Below, piece after piece: positions 34,116 through 43,740 of a stretch of 64,000 nucleotides of DNA; positions within the stretch are counted from its first letter, which is position 1; the number at the start of each line of letters is the position of its first letter. This DNA is from Verrucomicrobiota bacterium (GTDB taxonomy: Bacteria; Verrucomicrobiota; Verrucomicrobiia; Opitutales; Opitutaceae): assembly GCA_019136515.1 (NCBI GenBank), contig JAGVUB010000018.1, forward strand, positions 47,237-111,236, given 5' to 3'. Under the pieces are notes generated by a model. That model did no database searches, was not told the DNA's origin, and saw only the letters and a list, made by a program, of their open reading frames with translations. Made by a program: the position numbers and the translations under genes.

Positions 34116-36272
34116 TCACCGGGCCGGGAGCGCCACCTCCGTCAGTAGAATCCGGTGCGCATCGGCGGCATGCAGATGATCGAAGAACTTCTTCAAGGTC
34201 GGATAGGCCTCGACCCTGAAGGAGATCGCACCGTTGCCGCCGACGGCGAACTCGCGGTGATACCGGAGCATACGGAGTCCTTCGTTATGCTCCGTCTGGT
34301 ACGCGACGCCCAGCACCTTGCTATCGCCCGCCGGGGCCGGCGCGCTCGGATCCACCACCGCGAACCCTTCGGGTAATGCGATCTCGACGTCGTCCTGCTC
34401 GCTCCAGGCATGGGGGAAGCTGATCGGGTACTTGCGCTCGGTTGCCGGGAAAACCGCCGGCTCGCCCGCCTCGAAATACGAAGGAGGCAGCTGCAACTTT
34501 CCTCCCACCTTCTCCGCATAGGCGGGCACCCGCACCTGGTATTTGATCGTCACCGGCAGGTCGCCCGAACGCAGGTTGGTGAACTCGACCGCGGAGAGCT
34601 CCGCGCCGGCTAAGCGTCTCGTCACCTCGCCGCGCAACCACTCGGCCGCCGCCGCGGTTTCATCCGCTCCGGCGTCGCGCCCGAAGCGCTGCTTGAGCAT
34701 GATCGCCAAGTGCCCGGTCAAGGTCTCCTCGATCTCCCCTTCCAGCGTGCCTGCCGCATCAAGACGCAGCCGAGCCTTGCGCTGCGCCAGCGAAAGCGCC
34801 GCCACCGAAGCCTGAGTGCGCTTGGGCAATGCGCCGGTTTTGTTCCCACTCCACAACAGAGGCACATCCTCGTCGATCGCCGGAATCATGCCGTACGGGA
34901 TCACACGACTGCCTGGGGAGCAGAAGCGCCACTGTCCGCCCACCTCGACCGCCACCAAGCTGCGGTTCAGAAAATAGCGCTCGAGATCATCGTGCATCGC
35001 GTCGAAAAAGTAGCGTTCGGCACTGCGTGTTTTTCGCACCCCAAACCCCGCCCCCCGCGCCAGCGCCGCAAAGGTCAGATCGATCATCTCGGAGTCGCCG
35101 ACTCGATCGTCCCATGCCGCTCGGACGGTGCCGTTCTTGTATCCGAAGGCCCGCTCACGCCACTGCCGCTGCTTCACGAACGCCCGCTGGACCTCGGGCG
35201 TGAGGACCCAGTCTGCGTTCGCGAATTCGTTCCGGCAGAACTCATAGAGGCGACGCAGTTTCTCGTCGTCTGTTGCCGCCCCGGCAACCAGTTCGCCCGC
35301 CTTGGCCTTCATGGCCTTCGACGGTTCTGTCGCTTCCCTGAATTCCGCGGACCAGCGCTCGTCCGCATTGAACCAACCGTCTCTCCGATAGGTCCATGCG
35401 GGGTAGATCCAGCCGCGATGATCCCACTGCCCGGCCATGAATGGCTCCGGCTTGAACGATGGAAGGTCTCGAAACACCAACTCGACCCAACCCGCACTTT
35501 CTGAGCGCTCGGGCTCCGGGCAATTGAAGAACTTAATCCTGGTCACTACTGGGAGGGTACCAAGATGCAGCCGGTATTCGCGTACCGGCAGTGGTTGCTG
35601 GCACGGGATCATGCGCCGAAGCCGCGAACGCCCCGCCCGTCTCGCCCACCGATACTCCACCACATCGCCCGGTTCCAGTTCCGGGAAATCGAACCAAACC
35701 ACGCAATCCACCGCGCAGCCGGCGCCGCGCAGATGGATGTCGCGCTCCGGCAACTCGACGCTCCGTCCGTCAGCCTTCACCACCCGCGCGTCGGCCTTCT
35801 CGATCAGCCCGCAGCGGTCCGCCAAGTAGACTCCTTTGGCCGGCGCATCCGGGACCCGGTCGATGTCGGGAGTCGCCGCACTCATCTGCTCAACCACGAT
35901 CCGCTGCCATTCACGCGCCCCGGTCCGGGTGTAGATCTTCATCCGCACAAAACTCTCCAGCAGCGCCGGGAGTTCCCCTTCCCTCGCGCTCGCTGCCTCC
36001 CCATCGGCGATCGGGGCGGCACTGCCGGCGCCCAGGCGAATCCCGCCTCCCGCCATCGAGCTGACAAAAAAGCCCAGAACCAGCCGCTGTCTATGTTCCG
36101 AAAGCAGGATCTCCGCGTCCGCTCCGGGAAACTTCGCCGACGACGTGGCCGCCAAATCGGCGGCCGGGACGGGATCCCACTTGGCCGCAGGGGCGAAAGG
36201 GGCGGCACCAAGCATGAGCCCGAGAAGCAAGAATGCACGACTGGCGCGCACCGAAGCAAAGAAGAGTCGCAT
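34116..36272 (-). CDS. Exported DUF3857/transglutaminase-fold protein, catalytically degenerate (copy F)
   Basis: A 718-residue, most divergent member of the array with signal peptide RAFLLLGLMLGAAPFAPAA. The mature start AKWDPVPAADLAATSSAKF matches the other degenerate copies. The Cys position is Ser394 (VGDSEMIDLTFAALARGAG); the His is replaced (NRSLVAVEVGG) and the Asp is replaced (CSPGSRVIPYG). It carries an extra segment near residues 60-100 and a GAGCAVDCVVWFD stretch with two cysteines. It is transcribed alone: the next gene, copy E, is 249 bases away and has its own upstream box. Confidence 0.82.
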   Translation of the reverse strand: MRLFFASVRASRAFLLLGLMLGAAPFAPAAKWDPVPAADLAATSSAKFPGADAEILLSEHRQRLVLGFFVSSMAGGGIRLGAGSAAPIADGEAASAREGELPALLESFVRMKIYTRTGAREWQRIVVEQMSAATPDIDRVPDAPAKGVYLADRCGLIEKADARVVKADGRSVELPERDIHLRGAGCAVDCVVWFDFPELEPGDVVEYRWARRAGRSRLRRMIPCQQPLPVREYRLHLGTLPVVTRIKFFNCPEPERSESAGWVELVFRDLPSFKPEPFMAGQWDHRGWIYPAWTYRRDGWFNADERWSAEFREATEPSKAMKAKAGELVAGAATDDEKLRRLYEFCRNEFANADWVLTPEVQRAFVKQRQWRERAFGYKNGTVRAAWDDRVGDSEMIDLTFAALARGAGFGVRKTRSAERYFFDAMHDDLERYFLNRSLVAVEVGGQWRFCSPGSRVIPYGMIPAIDEDVPLLWSGNKTGALPKRTQASVAALSLAQRKARLRLDAAGTLEGEIEETLTGHLAIMLKQRFGRDAGADETAAAAEWLRGEVTRRLAGAELSAVEFTNLRSGDLPVTIKYQVRVPAYAEKVGGKLQLPPSYFEAGEPAVFPATERKYPISFPHAWSEQDDVEIALPEGFAVVDPSAPAPAGDSKVLGVAYQTEHNEGLRMLRYHREFAVGGNGAISFRVEAYPTLKKFFDHLHAADAHRILLTEVALPAR

Positions 36273-36480
36273 GGAGTAAGTGGAGAAGGGCTCGGTATTG
36301 TCGGGGCCGACACCGTGTGCCTCGAGGCAACGCGGCCGACTTCCCGACAGGTTCCAGCGCGAGTCAGTGTGACCGATTCCTCGTTACGAAGACCAGCCAT
36401 TTCCACCCGGACGGGTCCCGCGACGGAGCCGACACCCCATCACTGCCGTCTGCGTCGAGCACCACCGAGGGAGCGAGTCC

Positions 36481-37713
36481 TCACAGTGCCGCTTCCAGCG
36501 CCCCCGCGAGCTCCTCGGGCGTGAGCACGATCGGATTGCCCTTCATGCTGCTGGCCGCCGCGGCCTTCTCGACAATCGCCGGAATGTCCGCGATGCGGAC
36601 ACCCCACGCGCCCAACCGCGGAATCGCAAGCTGGCGGCAGAGCCCGGCGCAAAAGTCGGCCGCCTCGGCGGCGGACGCCGCCGCGTCGCCGGTCAGCCAA
36701 CGCGCCACCTCCGCCATGCGCCCCAGCGCCGGGTGCTGCGGCGCCCGCGCCTGCAGCGCGGCCAGATTCGCCCGCAGTACCGGTGCGAGCAGCACCGCAC
36801 ACACCGCGCCGTGCGGGGCGGGGAAAAGCCCGCCGATCGGCGCGGCAAAGCCGTGCACCGCGCCCAGTCCGGCATTGGCCAGCGCCATCCCGCTGTGCAA
36901 CGCGCCCAGCGCCATATCGCTGCGCGCCGCCAGGTTCGCCGGATCCCGGACCGCCCGCGGCAGCGCCCGTGCAACCCGCCCGATACTGTCGCAGCAGAGC
37001 GCATCCGTCATCGGGTTGGCGCGACACGAAAGGTACGGCTCGATGAGCTGCGTAAGCGCATCCATCCCCGTGGCGGATGTAACCGCGGCCGGCAGACCGA
37101 GCGCGAGCTCCGGATCGACCAGCGCGACCCGCGGCAACATCGCCGCGCTGCGCAGGCTCACCTTCACCCGCGCCTCCGGCACCGCCAGCACCGCATTGCG
37201 CGTGGCCTCCGCTCCGGTGCCGGCCGTGGTCGGCACGGCGAGGAACGGCAACGGCGCCGCCGGCAGCGCGTGGCCGCGACCGACGACCTCAAGATAGTCG
37301 AGCGCCGCGCCCGGGTTGGGCGCCAGCGCCGCGATCGCCTTGCCGGCGTCGAGCACGCTGCCACCGCCGACCGCCACCACCACGGTGCTATCGGCCGCGC
37401 GCGCACGCCGCACGCCCTCCTCCACCACGGCCACCGTCGGTTCGCCGGCCACACCAAAGATTTCCACGGTGTCCGTCGTGGCCGCGAGCGCGGTCAGCAA
37501 CTCGCCGTGGCGTTGTGTATCCGCGCCACCCACGAACAGCACCCGTCGGCCGAAACCGGCCACCAACGCCGGCAGTTCCCGCCGCACCCCGACGCCGAAC
37601 ACGATCCGTTGCGCCGTGGCGAATTCGAAGCGTGCCGACACCTGCGGCCCGGGCACAGCGTCCCCGCTCCCGCTGCCGTCACCAGCCGGCATCGTCGGGG
37701 AAGAGGTTGGCAA
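36481..37713 (-). CDS. Iron-type alcohol dehydrogenase family protein
   Basis: A 410-residue group III (Fe-dependent) alcohol dehydrogenase-like oxidoreductase. The NAD(P) loop [32 protein letters not shown] and [15 protein letters not shown] are typical. Metal-ligand His residues are seen in [11 protein letters not shown] and APHGAVC. In the usual DALTHAxE motif the His is Gln here, seen also in some relatives such as maleylacetate reductase-like groups. The substrate is unknown. The start at 37713 overlaps the upstream ABM gene by 35 bases; an in-frame ATG at 37692 is also possible. The two genes form an operon. Confidence 0.87.
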   Translation of the reverse strand: MPTSSPTMPAGDGSGSGDAVPGPQVSARFEFATAQRIVFGVGVRRELPALVAGFGRRVLFVGGADTQRHGELLTALAATTDTVEIFGVAGEPTVAVVEEGVRRARAADSTVVVAVGGGSVLDAGKAIAALAPNPGAALDYLEVVGRGHALPAAPLPFLAVPTTAGTGAEATRNAVLAVPEARVKVSLRSAAMLPRVALVDPELALGLPAAVTSATGMDALTQLIEPYLSCRANPMTDALCCDSIGRVARALPRAVRDPANLAARSDMALGALHSGMALANAGLGAVHGFAAPIGGLFPAPHGAVCAVLLAPVLRANLAALQARAPQHPALGRMAEVARWLTGDAAASAAEAADFCAGLCRQLAIPRLGAWGVRIADIPAIVEKAAAASSMKGNPIVLTPEELAGALEAAL

Positions 37714-37984
37714 ATTTCACGCTGGTGCGCGGCACCGCCATCATCGGAGCCACCGTATCGCGCCACGTGGCGTAGTGCACCGTCTCCTTGTGCCGGGCCG
37801 GCGCCGTCACATCGCGATAGACCTCAACGAGGACGAATCGCGTCGGGTCGTCAGCCTGCTGGCACACATCGAAACGGGCGATACCGGGCTCCTGCACGCT
37901 GGCGCGGGCGTTCGCCAGGCAAGCCGCCTGGAAGGCCCCAACACATTCGGGTTTCACCTGCACGTGGACATGGACGATGAGCAT
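37679..37984 (-). CDS. Antibiotic biosynthesis monooxygenase (ABM/LsrG-like) domain protein
   Basis: A 101-residue single-domain protein of the ABM fold. The start [20 protein letters not shown], the block [19 protein letters not shown] and [16 protein letters not shown] closely follow LsrG, which processes phosphorylated autoinducer-2. Without other lsr genes nearby, an AI-2 role is only a possibility. The domain also occurs in heme- and quinone-oxidising enzymes. The frame is open upstream; the ATG at 37982-37984 gives family length. It overlaps the alcohol dehydrogenase start. Confidence 0.8.
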   Translation of the reverse strand: MLIVHVHVQVKPECVGAFQAACLANARASVQEPGIARFDVCQQADDPTRFVLVEVYRDVTAPARHKETVHYATWRDTVAPMMAVPRTSVKFANLFPDDAGW

Positions 37985-38162
37985 GCAGCAATGTTGGGCG
38001 CCGCGGACACGCCTGTCGACTCTGGGGACAGGCACCGGGCCGCGCCGTAAACCGCGTGGTCCTTGGATTGCCAAGCCGCCCGCTCCCGCCTTTTGTTGGC
38101 GACGCCACGTTTCCCCCCTTGAGGAAACCCACTTTCGGCCGAGTAAAACGAGTCAGGCGCGC

Positions 38163-40682
38163 ATGATCGTATCACTCTCCCACTCCCTCCCCCCACTCTT
38201 CGCGGCCCAAGCCACCCCCGACGGCCTTGCCCTGCCGCTCGGGCTCGGTCTGCTCGCGCTGGCCGCCGGCCTCGCGTTGGGGTGGTTCGGCCACCGCTTC
38301 TGGCTGGCGCGCAGCGCCGCCATCCCGGAGCCAGCGGTCAAGGCGCTCGAACGCCTGCCGTTTCCCGCGGCACTCGCCGGCGCCGACGGGCGCTGGACGG
38401 CCGCCAACTCGCTCGCCGACAAGTTCTTCGCAACCCGCAATCTCTCCTCGGACGAGGCCGCCACGACGGATCTGGTCGAACGTATCCGCCAATGCTCCCG
38501 CAACCACACCGCCGACGACAGCTGCGACTGCCAGGTCGGCGAGTTCTGGATCAACTGGCGCCTCTCCACCTTGCCATCCGGGACCGTGCTCGGCCTCCCC
38601 GCCGACATCACGTTGCAGAAAAGCCAGGAGGCGATCGTCGCCCGCGAGCGTGATGCCGCTTTGCACGCGGCGCGCATGACTTCCGATTTCGTCTCCACGC
38701 TCAGCCACGACATCCGCGTGCCCATGAATGGAGTGCTCGGCATGGCCAACCTGCTGCTCGAGTCCGGTCTCACCCCCCAGCAACAGGAACTCGCCCGCTC
38801 CGTGGTCGAGAGCGCCGAAAGTGTCATCACCCTCACCGACGAACTGCTCGATCTCGCCAAGATCGAGGCCGGCAAATTTGAGATCAACCCCCAGCCCACC
38901 GACCTCGGCAGCCTGCTTGATGAACTGCTCCGCGGCCATGCCGCCCGCGCCGCCGAGAAAGGCCTCGATCTCTACTGCGACCTCGACCCCATGCTTCCCG
39001 CCGACATCACGACCGATCCGATGCGGCTGCGGCAGATCCTCGGCAACCTGCTCAGCAACGGCCTCAAGTTCACCGACCGCGGCGAAGTCTTCCTCCACGC
39101 CGGCTTCGAGGCGTCCCCGGACAATCCCAATGTCGGCGAGCTGCGGTTCTTTGTCCGCGACACCGGCATCGGCATCCCACAGGAGAAGCACGACCATCTC
39201 TTCAAGGCCTTCAGCCAAGCCGATTCCTCGATCTCGAGTCTGTACGGCGGCACCGGTCTGGGCCTCGCGACCAGCCGCCGCATCGCCGACCTGATGGGCG
39301 GGCGCCTCTGGTTCGAGAGCGTACCGGGCCACGGCAGCACCTTCCACCTTGCGCTCCCGTATCATCCAGTCGATGGCTCGAAGCCCCCGACCTGGACGCA
39401 GAAGAACATCAAGGTCGACGGTCGGGACATTCTGATCGTCGAGGACAACCCCAACCTCGGCGGCCTGCTGCGCAACTGGATCACGCGCTGGGGTGGCCGG
39501 CCCCGGCTCATCGACGCACCGGACATCATCCCATGGCTCGAGGCCGGCGGCCGCTGCGCGGTCGCACTCATCGATTTTGATCTGCCCCACGCCAACGGCC
39601 TCGCGGCCCTCCGTACCCTCACCCAGCAAAAATCGCCCCCGCGTTGCGTCCTCGTCTCCGCGCGTCCCCCCGAGGCCAAACACAACCTCGAGCACTGCGA
39701 TATTCTCCTCAAACCCCTCTTTCCCGAAACGCTCTTGGAATGCCTCTGCCGGCCCCCGCGCACCGCGGCCCCCAAACCGGTGCCTCCGCCGCCCCCCGTC
39801 GCTGCCAGCCCTGCGATCCCCGTGGCCAACCCAGCGGCAGCAGCACCGGCCAATCCGACCCCGACTCCCGTCGCCACCGCGCGCCCCGCCACTCCCCCCC
39901 GCGCCCGCGTCATCGTCGCCGACGACGACTTGGTGAACCAGAAGGTCATGCGCACCTATCTCGAGCGCCTCGGCTGCGAGGTGCGCCTGGCCTCCAACGG
40001 CGTCGAAGCGCTCACCCTCGTCGCCGCCTACCCCTGCGACGTGCTCTTTCTCGACATCATGATGCCGCGGATGGACGGCATGCAGACCGTCCGCGAGATC
40101 CGCCGCCACGAGAACGACGAACACGCCGCTGGCCGGCCCACCCGCCGCCTGCCCATCGTCGCCATCACCGCCAAGGTCATGCCCGGCGACCGCGAAGCCG
40201 GCCTCGCCGCCGGCTTCGACGACTACGCGACCAAGCCGATCAACGACACCCGGCTGCGCGAGTCCCTCCAGAAATTCGTCCCGAGCTTCCAGCCGCCCGG
40301 CCCACTCGCCGCCGGGGCCCCCATGCTGGCCGCCACCACCCAGAATCCACTCATCGAACGCTCCCGCATCGACGAGCTCAGCTCCGGTGATGCCGACACC
40401 GCCCGCGAGATCGCCGCCCTGCTTTTCGAGCGCATGGATCTGCTCCTGCCGGAACTCGAACGCACCCTCGCCGCCGGCGACCTGACCGAAGCGCGACGCC
40501 ATGCCCACACCGGCGCCGGCTCGTGCGCCACCTGCGGCATGATGCAGGCCCAGAACGTGATGCGCCGGCTGGAGCGATCCATCGAGGCCGGCCAGCTTGA
40601 GCACACCCGCGACCTCATCGCCGAGGCCCGCCGAGTCCTGGTCGCCACCCGCGCCGCCCTCAACGATCTGTTGCCCAGTTGA
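38163..40682 (+). CDS. Hybrid sensor histidine kinase with two receivers and HPt domain
   Basis: An 839-residue kinase. One membrane segment lies near residues 22-45 (LALPLGLGLLALAAGLALGW), followed by a PAS-like region. The HisKA box TLSHDIRVPMNGVLGM has phospho-accepting His182. A HATPase domain follows, with NLLSNGLKFTDRGEV, DTGIGIPQEKHDHLF and GTGLGLATSRR. Receiver 1 starts near 420 (DILIVEDNPNLGG, with Asp in ALIDFDLP). A Pro/Ala linker leads to receiver 2 (VIVADDDLVNQKVM, Asp631 in FLDIMMP). A C-terminal HPt domain has candidate His782 in RRHAHTGAGSC. The protein can in principle run a complete phosphorelay. It is followed 79 bases later by a response regulator gene. The input signal is unknown. 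Confidence 0.92.
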   Translation: MIVSLSHSLPPLFAAQATPDGLALPLGLGLLALAAGLALGWFGHRFWLARSAAIPEPAVKALERLPFPAALAGADGRWTAANSLADKFFATRNLSSDEAATTDLVERIRQCSRNHTADDSCDCQVGEFWINWRLSTLPSGTVLGLPADITLQKSQEAIVARERDAALHAARMTSDFVSTLSHDIRVPMNGVLGMANLLLESGLTPQQQELARSVVESAESVITLTDELLDLAKIEAGKFEINPQPTDLGSLLDELLRGHAARAAEKGLDLYCDLDPMLPADITTDPMRLRQILGNLLSNGLKFTDRGEVFLHAGFEASPDNPNVGELRFFVRDTGIGIPQEKHDHLFKAFSQADSSISSLYGGTGLGLATSRRIADLMGGRLWFESVPGHGSTFHLALPYHPVDGSKPPTWTQKNIKVDGRDILIVEDNPNLGGLLRNWITRWGGRPRLIDAPDIIPWLEAGGRCAVALIDFDLPHANGLAALRTLTQQKSPPRCVLVSARPPEAKHNLEHCDILLKPLFPETLLECLCRPPRTAAPKPVPPPPPVAASPAIPVANPAAAAPANPTPTPVATARPATPPRARVIVADDDLVNQKVMRTYLERLGCEVRLASNGVEALTLVAAYPCDVLFLDIMMPRMDGMQTVREIRRHENDEHAAGRPTRRLPIVAITAKVMPGDREAGLAAGFDDYATKPINDTRLRESLQKFVPSFQPPGPLAAGAPMLAATTQNPLIERSRIDELSSGDADTAREIAALLFERMDLLLPELERTLAAGDLTEARRHAHTGAGSCATCGMMQAQNVMRRLERSIEAGQLEHTRDLIAEARRVLVATRAALNDLLPS

Positions 40683-40761
40683 CCACCGCGCCTAGCGTGT
40701 ATCCGCCAACCTCTTTTCGTCTCCGCCATCTTCGGCCGTCCCGTCCTCTCAATTACTCGCC

Positions 40762-41901
40762 ATGAAAAAGGTTCTGATCATCGACGACGACCAGTTCATC
40801 CTGAAGGTCTATCAGAAGAAGTTTGAGACCGAGGGACTTGTCGTCGAGGTGGCCGCCGACGGCCCCTCCGCCCTCTCCGCCCTGCGCGCCAGCGTGCCCG
40901 CCCTCATCCTGCTCGACCTCATGCTGCCCGGCATGAACGGCGTCGAACTGCTCGGCCACATCCGCACCCTGCCCAATTGCGGCGAGATCCCCGTCATCGT
41001 CTTCTCCCACAGCTTCGACGAGAAGCTCATCGACGCCGCCCGCGCCGCCGGCGCCATCCAGTGCCTCAACAAAAACAGCGTTAGTCCCAACCGCTTGCTT
41101 GAGATCGTGCGCGCCGCCCTCGCCGCCCCGTCCGCCCCACCGCGCCCGGCCCCGTCCGTCGCCGTCCAGCCCGTCCCCGAGCCCACCGCGCCCGGAACCC
41201 GTGAGGACTCCCGTGCCACGCTCGCGCGTGACGCCGCCGCGATCGAGACCCGTCTCAACACCCAGCTGCAAGCCTTCGCCGCCTCCGCTGTCGGTCCCCA
41301 GCGCGCCACCACCCTCGCCCCCTTGCGCGCCAGCTTCGAGCGCCTCGCTCGCGACGCCAACCTCGCGGACCTCCCCCGCCTCGTGCTGCTCGCCCGCGCC
41401 ATCGTGTTGATGCTCGCCGACCTCCACGAACATCCCGACGAAATCACCGCCCTGAGCTTCCGCACCCTCGCCCGCGCCGTCGAGGTCATCCCCACGCTCT
41501 TCGTGCCCCGCCCGGGCCAGGACAACGAGGCGCCCACGCTCGCACTCGTCGTGCATCCGCAACGTGGCGTCGCGCCGCTGCTCGCCGAGGCACTGCGCCA
41601 GGCCGGGCAGCCCGCCGTCGCCTTTCGCGACGCTCCCGCCGCCCTCGCCTTCGTCGAGGACAATCCGGTCGAGATCCTGATCGCCGACCTCGACCTCGCG
41701 CAACCGACCGGCGGCGACCTCGTCCGCCGCAGCCAGTCGATCCCCGGCCGCGCCCACGTGCCCGCGGTGCTGCTGAGCAACCAGCCGCCCAACGCCACCA
41801 CCGTGCCCAATTTCCTCCTCGCGCACCAGGTGCTCAACTACCCCTTCACCGCCGACGAGGTTGTCGTCAGTGCCATCGTCCGTCTCGTCAAACGCGCCTG
41901 A
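40762..41901 (+). CDS. Response regulator with N-terminal receiver and second receiver-like domain
   Basis: A 379-residue protein with no DNA-binding domain. The N-terminal receiver (MKKVLIIDDDQFILK, Asp52 in ILLDLMLPGMNG, Lys in CLNKNSVSP) is standard. A Pro-rich linker and a helical segment of about 110 residues follow. A C-terminal receiver-like domain (LALVVHPQRGVAPLLAEAL, ILIADLDLAQPTGGDL) keeps a central Asp but lacks the acidic pair. The output is therefore likely protein-protein contact. It lies between the hybrid kinase and thpR and overlaps the latter by 41 bases. Confidence 0.88.
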   Translation: MKKVLIIDDDQFILKVYQKKFETEGLVVEVAADGPSALSALRASVPALILLDLMLPGMNGVELLGHIRTLPNCGEIPVIVFSHSFDEKLIDAARAAGAIQCLNKNSVSPNRLLEIVRAALAAPSAPPRPAPSVAVQPVPEPTAPGTREDSRATLARDAAAIETRLNTQLQAFAASAVGPQRATTLAPLRASFERLARDANLADLPRLVLLARAIVLMLADLHEHPDEITALSFRTLARAVEVIPTLFVPRPGQDNEAPTLALVVHPQRGVAPLLAEALRQAGQPAVAFRDAPAALAFVEDNPVEILIADLDLAQPTGGDLVRRSQSIPGRAHVPAVLLSNQPPNATTVPNFLLAHQVLNYPFTADEVVVSAIVRLVKRA

Positions 41902-42454
41902 GCCCACCGCGGCGCTGCGGCTTTTTCTGGCGATCGAGGCCCCGGCGTCGATTGCCGCCGCTCTTGGCAACTTGACCGAGCCGCTCCCCGGGTGCGCATG
42001 GACCCCGCCCGAGCGTCTCCATCTCACGCTCCGTTTTCTCGGGGATACGCCGCGCGAGCTACTTCCATCCCTTGTCGAGCAACTCCGGGTGGTCTGCGCT
42101 TCGCGTTTCCTGCTACCAATCGCCGGCATCGGCGTGTTTCCGCGCCTCGGTCCGCCCCGTGTGCTCTGGTGCGGCGTCGGCCCCGCCCATCCGCAGCTTC
42201 ACCTGCTCCGGCAACTCCTCGACCATACGCTCCTGTCGCTCGGCAGCGCGGCCGATCGGCAGTCGTTCGTGCCGCACCTCACTCTCGCCCGTCTTGGTGC
42301 CACTGACCCGGCAGCCGTCGCCGCATGGCTGCGCCGCCATCGCGACTTCGCCGCCGAGCCGTTCCTGGTCGAACGCTTCGCGCTTTACGCGAGCGAGCTG
42401 CGACCGAGCGGTGCCGTGCACACGCGGCTTGAGCAGTTCGCGCTCGTCGCCTAG
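41861..42454 (+). CDS. thpR: RNA 2',3'-cyclic phosphodiesterase (ThpR/LigT)
   Basis: A 197-residue 2H phosphoesterase. The two H-x-T/S-x motifs are HLTLRFLGD and HLTLARLG. LRLFLAIEAP and the final SELRPSGAVHTRLEQFAL are typical of the ThpR/LigT family, which opens 2',3'-cyclic phosphate ends of RNA. The ATG at 41861 lies within the end of the response regulator frame; a start somewhat later is possible. A terminator follows at 42512-42530. Confidence 0.9.
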   Translation: MSSVPSSVSSNAPEPTAALRLFLAIEAPASIAAALGNLTEPLPGCAWTPPERLHLTLRFLGDTPRELLPSLVEQLRVVCASRFLLPIAGIGVFPRLGPPRVLWCGVGPAHPQLHLLRQLLDHTLLSLGSAADRQSFVPHLTLARLGATDPAAVAAWLRRHRDFAAEPFLVERFALYASELRPSGAVHTRLEQFALVA

Positions 42455-42511
42455 TTCGCCGCCGGGGACCGCGTTTCGTCGGGTCTGATCCGCACCCGCC
42501 AGAAACGGAAA

Positions 42512-42530
42512 ACCCGGCGCGCAGCCGGGT
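42512..42530. terminator. Hairpin terminator between convergent genes
   Basis: A perfect 7-bp stem (ACCCGGC and GCCGGGT) with a 5-base loop lies between the end of thpR (plus) and the end of the double-receiver gene (minus). Short A- and T-rich flanks (GGAAA before, CTTCC after) support use in both directions. Confidence 0.65.
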
Positions 42531-42559
42531 CTTCCGGAACGCATTCCGTGCGGGAGGGA

Positions 42560-43723
42560 TCAGCCCGCGGCCGGCGCCGCCGCCGCCGGCGCGGCCTCGC
42601 CCTTGATGCTGGCCTTGGCCTGGTCGAGCGTCTCGAAAAACGTCCAGTTCTTCGTATCCTCGAATCCCTTGCACTCTTTGATCACGACCGCGTTGCCCAC
42701 GAGCACGTACTGGATCGAGACCTCCGAGCAGGACTGCATGAACTGGAAGAGCAGCTTGATCACCGCCATGTCGAGCGCCTTGAGCAGGCTCACGTCGATG
42801 ATCGCGCGGTTCACGCCGGTGTCGACCGCGCCCGAGACCTTGGCCTTCATGTAGCCGGTCACCTCGTTGATCGTCACGTTGGTGGTGTTCTCCGGCAGGC
42901 GCATGATCAGCGTGCCCTCCTCGATCGCGAAGTAGCGCAGCGAGGTGTCGAGATTCATCGCCTTGGCCATGCGGCTCTCCAGCTCCGAAAACTCGATCGG
43001 CTTGGTGATGATCGCCGAGAAACCGACCTGCTGCGCCTGTTGCTGTGCGGCGGTCTCGGTCTTCACCACCAGGGCGAAAACGGGGGTGAACTTCGTCTTG
43101 ATGTTGGTCCGCAGCATGCGGAAGAGCGTGAAGCCGCCGTCCTCCGGCAACGAGAGGCTGGAGAGCACGAGATCGGGGATCGTGCGCCCGCAGAAATCGA
43201 TCGCCTCGCCGGTGGTGCTCACGCCATGCACCCGCCACGGGGTATGCTTCAAGCCTTCCTGGATCTGCTGCACGATGGCGGGCTTGTCCTCCACCACCAG
43301 AATGTCGGCCGGATCGAAGATGGTCTTCGTGCGCTGGTTCGCCTCGCTCAGTGGCTTGATATCGATGATGCGCATCACCTTCTCGACCAGCAGCTCCTCC
43401 TTGAACGGCTTCACGATGTAGTCGCGCACACCGATCTTGGCGATCTTGAGCACATGCTCGCGACCGCCCTCGGCCGTGAGCATCACCACCGGGATGCTCT
43501 TGAGCAAGGGGTCGGACTTGATCTTGGTCAGCATCTCCACGCCGTCCATCACGGGCATGGTGATGTCGAGCAGCACCACATCCGGGGCCTCCTTCGCGGC
43601 CACCGCCAGGCCCTCGACGCCGTTGGCAGCCTCGAGAATATCGCAGTCGAAGCTCTTGAACGCCTTCTTGACGATGATGCGGACGGTTTTGGAGTCGTCC
43701 ACGGTGAGGATCTTGTAGCGCAT
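42560..43723 (-). CDS. Double-receiver protein with STAS-like C-terminal domain
   Basis: A 387-residue cytoplasmic protein. Receiver 1 is complete (KILTVDDSKTVRIIV, Asp53 in LLDITMPVMDG, Lys in IVKPFKEE). Receiver 2 (DILVVEDKPAIVQQI, then LVLSSLSLPEDGG) has Ser where the phospho-Asp should be, so it is probably not phosphorylated. The last 130 residues (EEGTLIMRLPENTTNVTINE to VLVGNAVVIKECKGFED) read like a STAS or anti-anti-sigma-like domain. An Ala/Pro tail ends the protein. It follows the CheX gene by 17 bases on the same strand. Confidence 0.85.
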   Translation of the reverse strand: MRYKILTVDDSKTVRIIVKKAFKSFDCDILEAANGVEGLAVAAKEAPDVVLLDITMPVMDGVEMLTKIKSDPLLKSIPVVMLTAEGGREHVLKIAKIGVRDYIVKPFKEELLVEKVMRIIDIKPLSEANQRTKTIFDPADILVVEDKPAIVQQIQEGLKHTPWRVHGVSTTGEAIDFCGRTIPDLVLSSLSLPEDGGFTLFRMLRTNIKTKFTPVFALVVKTETAAQQQAQQVGFSAIITKPIEFSELESRMAKAMNLDTSLRYFAIEEGTLIMRLPENTTNVTINEVTGYMKAKVSGAVDTGVNRAIIDVSLLKALDMAVIKLLFQFMQSCSEVSIQYVLVGNAVVIKECKGFEDTKNWTFFETLDQAKASIKGEAAPAAAAPAAG

Positions 43724-43740
43724 GGAAAGAAGGAGTCGGG

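Noticed and set aside
40679..40705. TTGACC with a TATCC-like -10 before the response regulator gene
   Set aside because: The spacing is only 15 bases and no alternative -10 fits, so I do not call a promoter.
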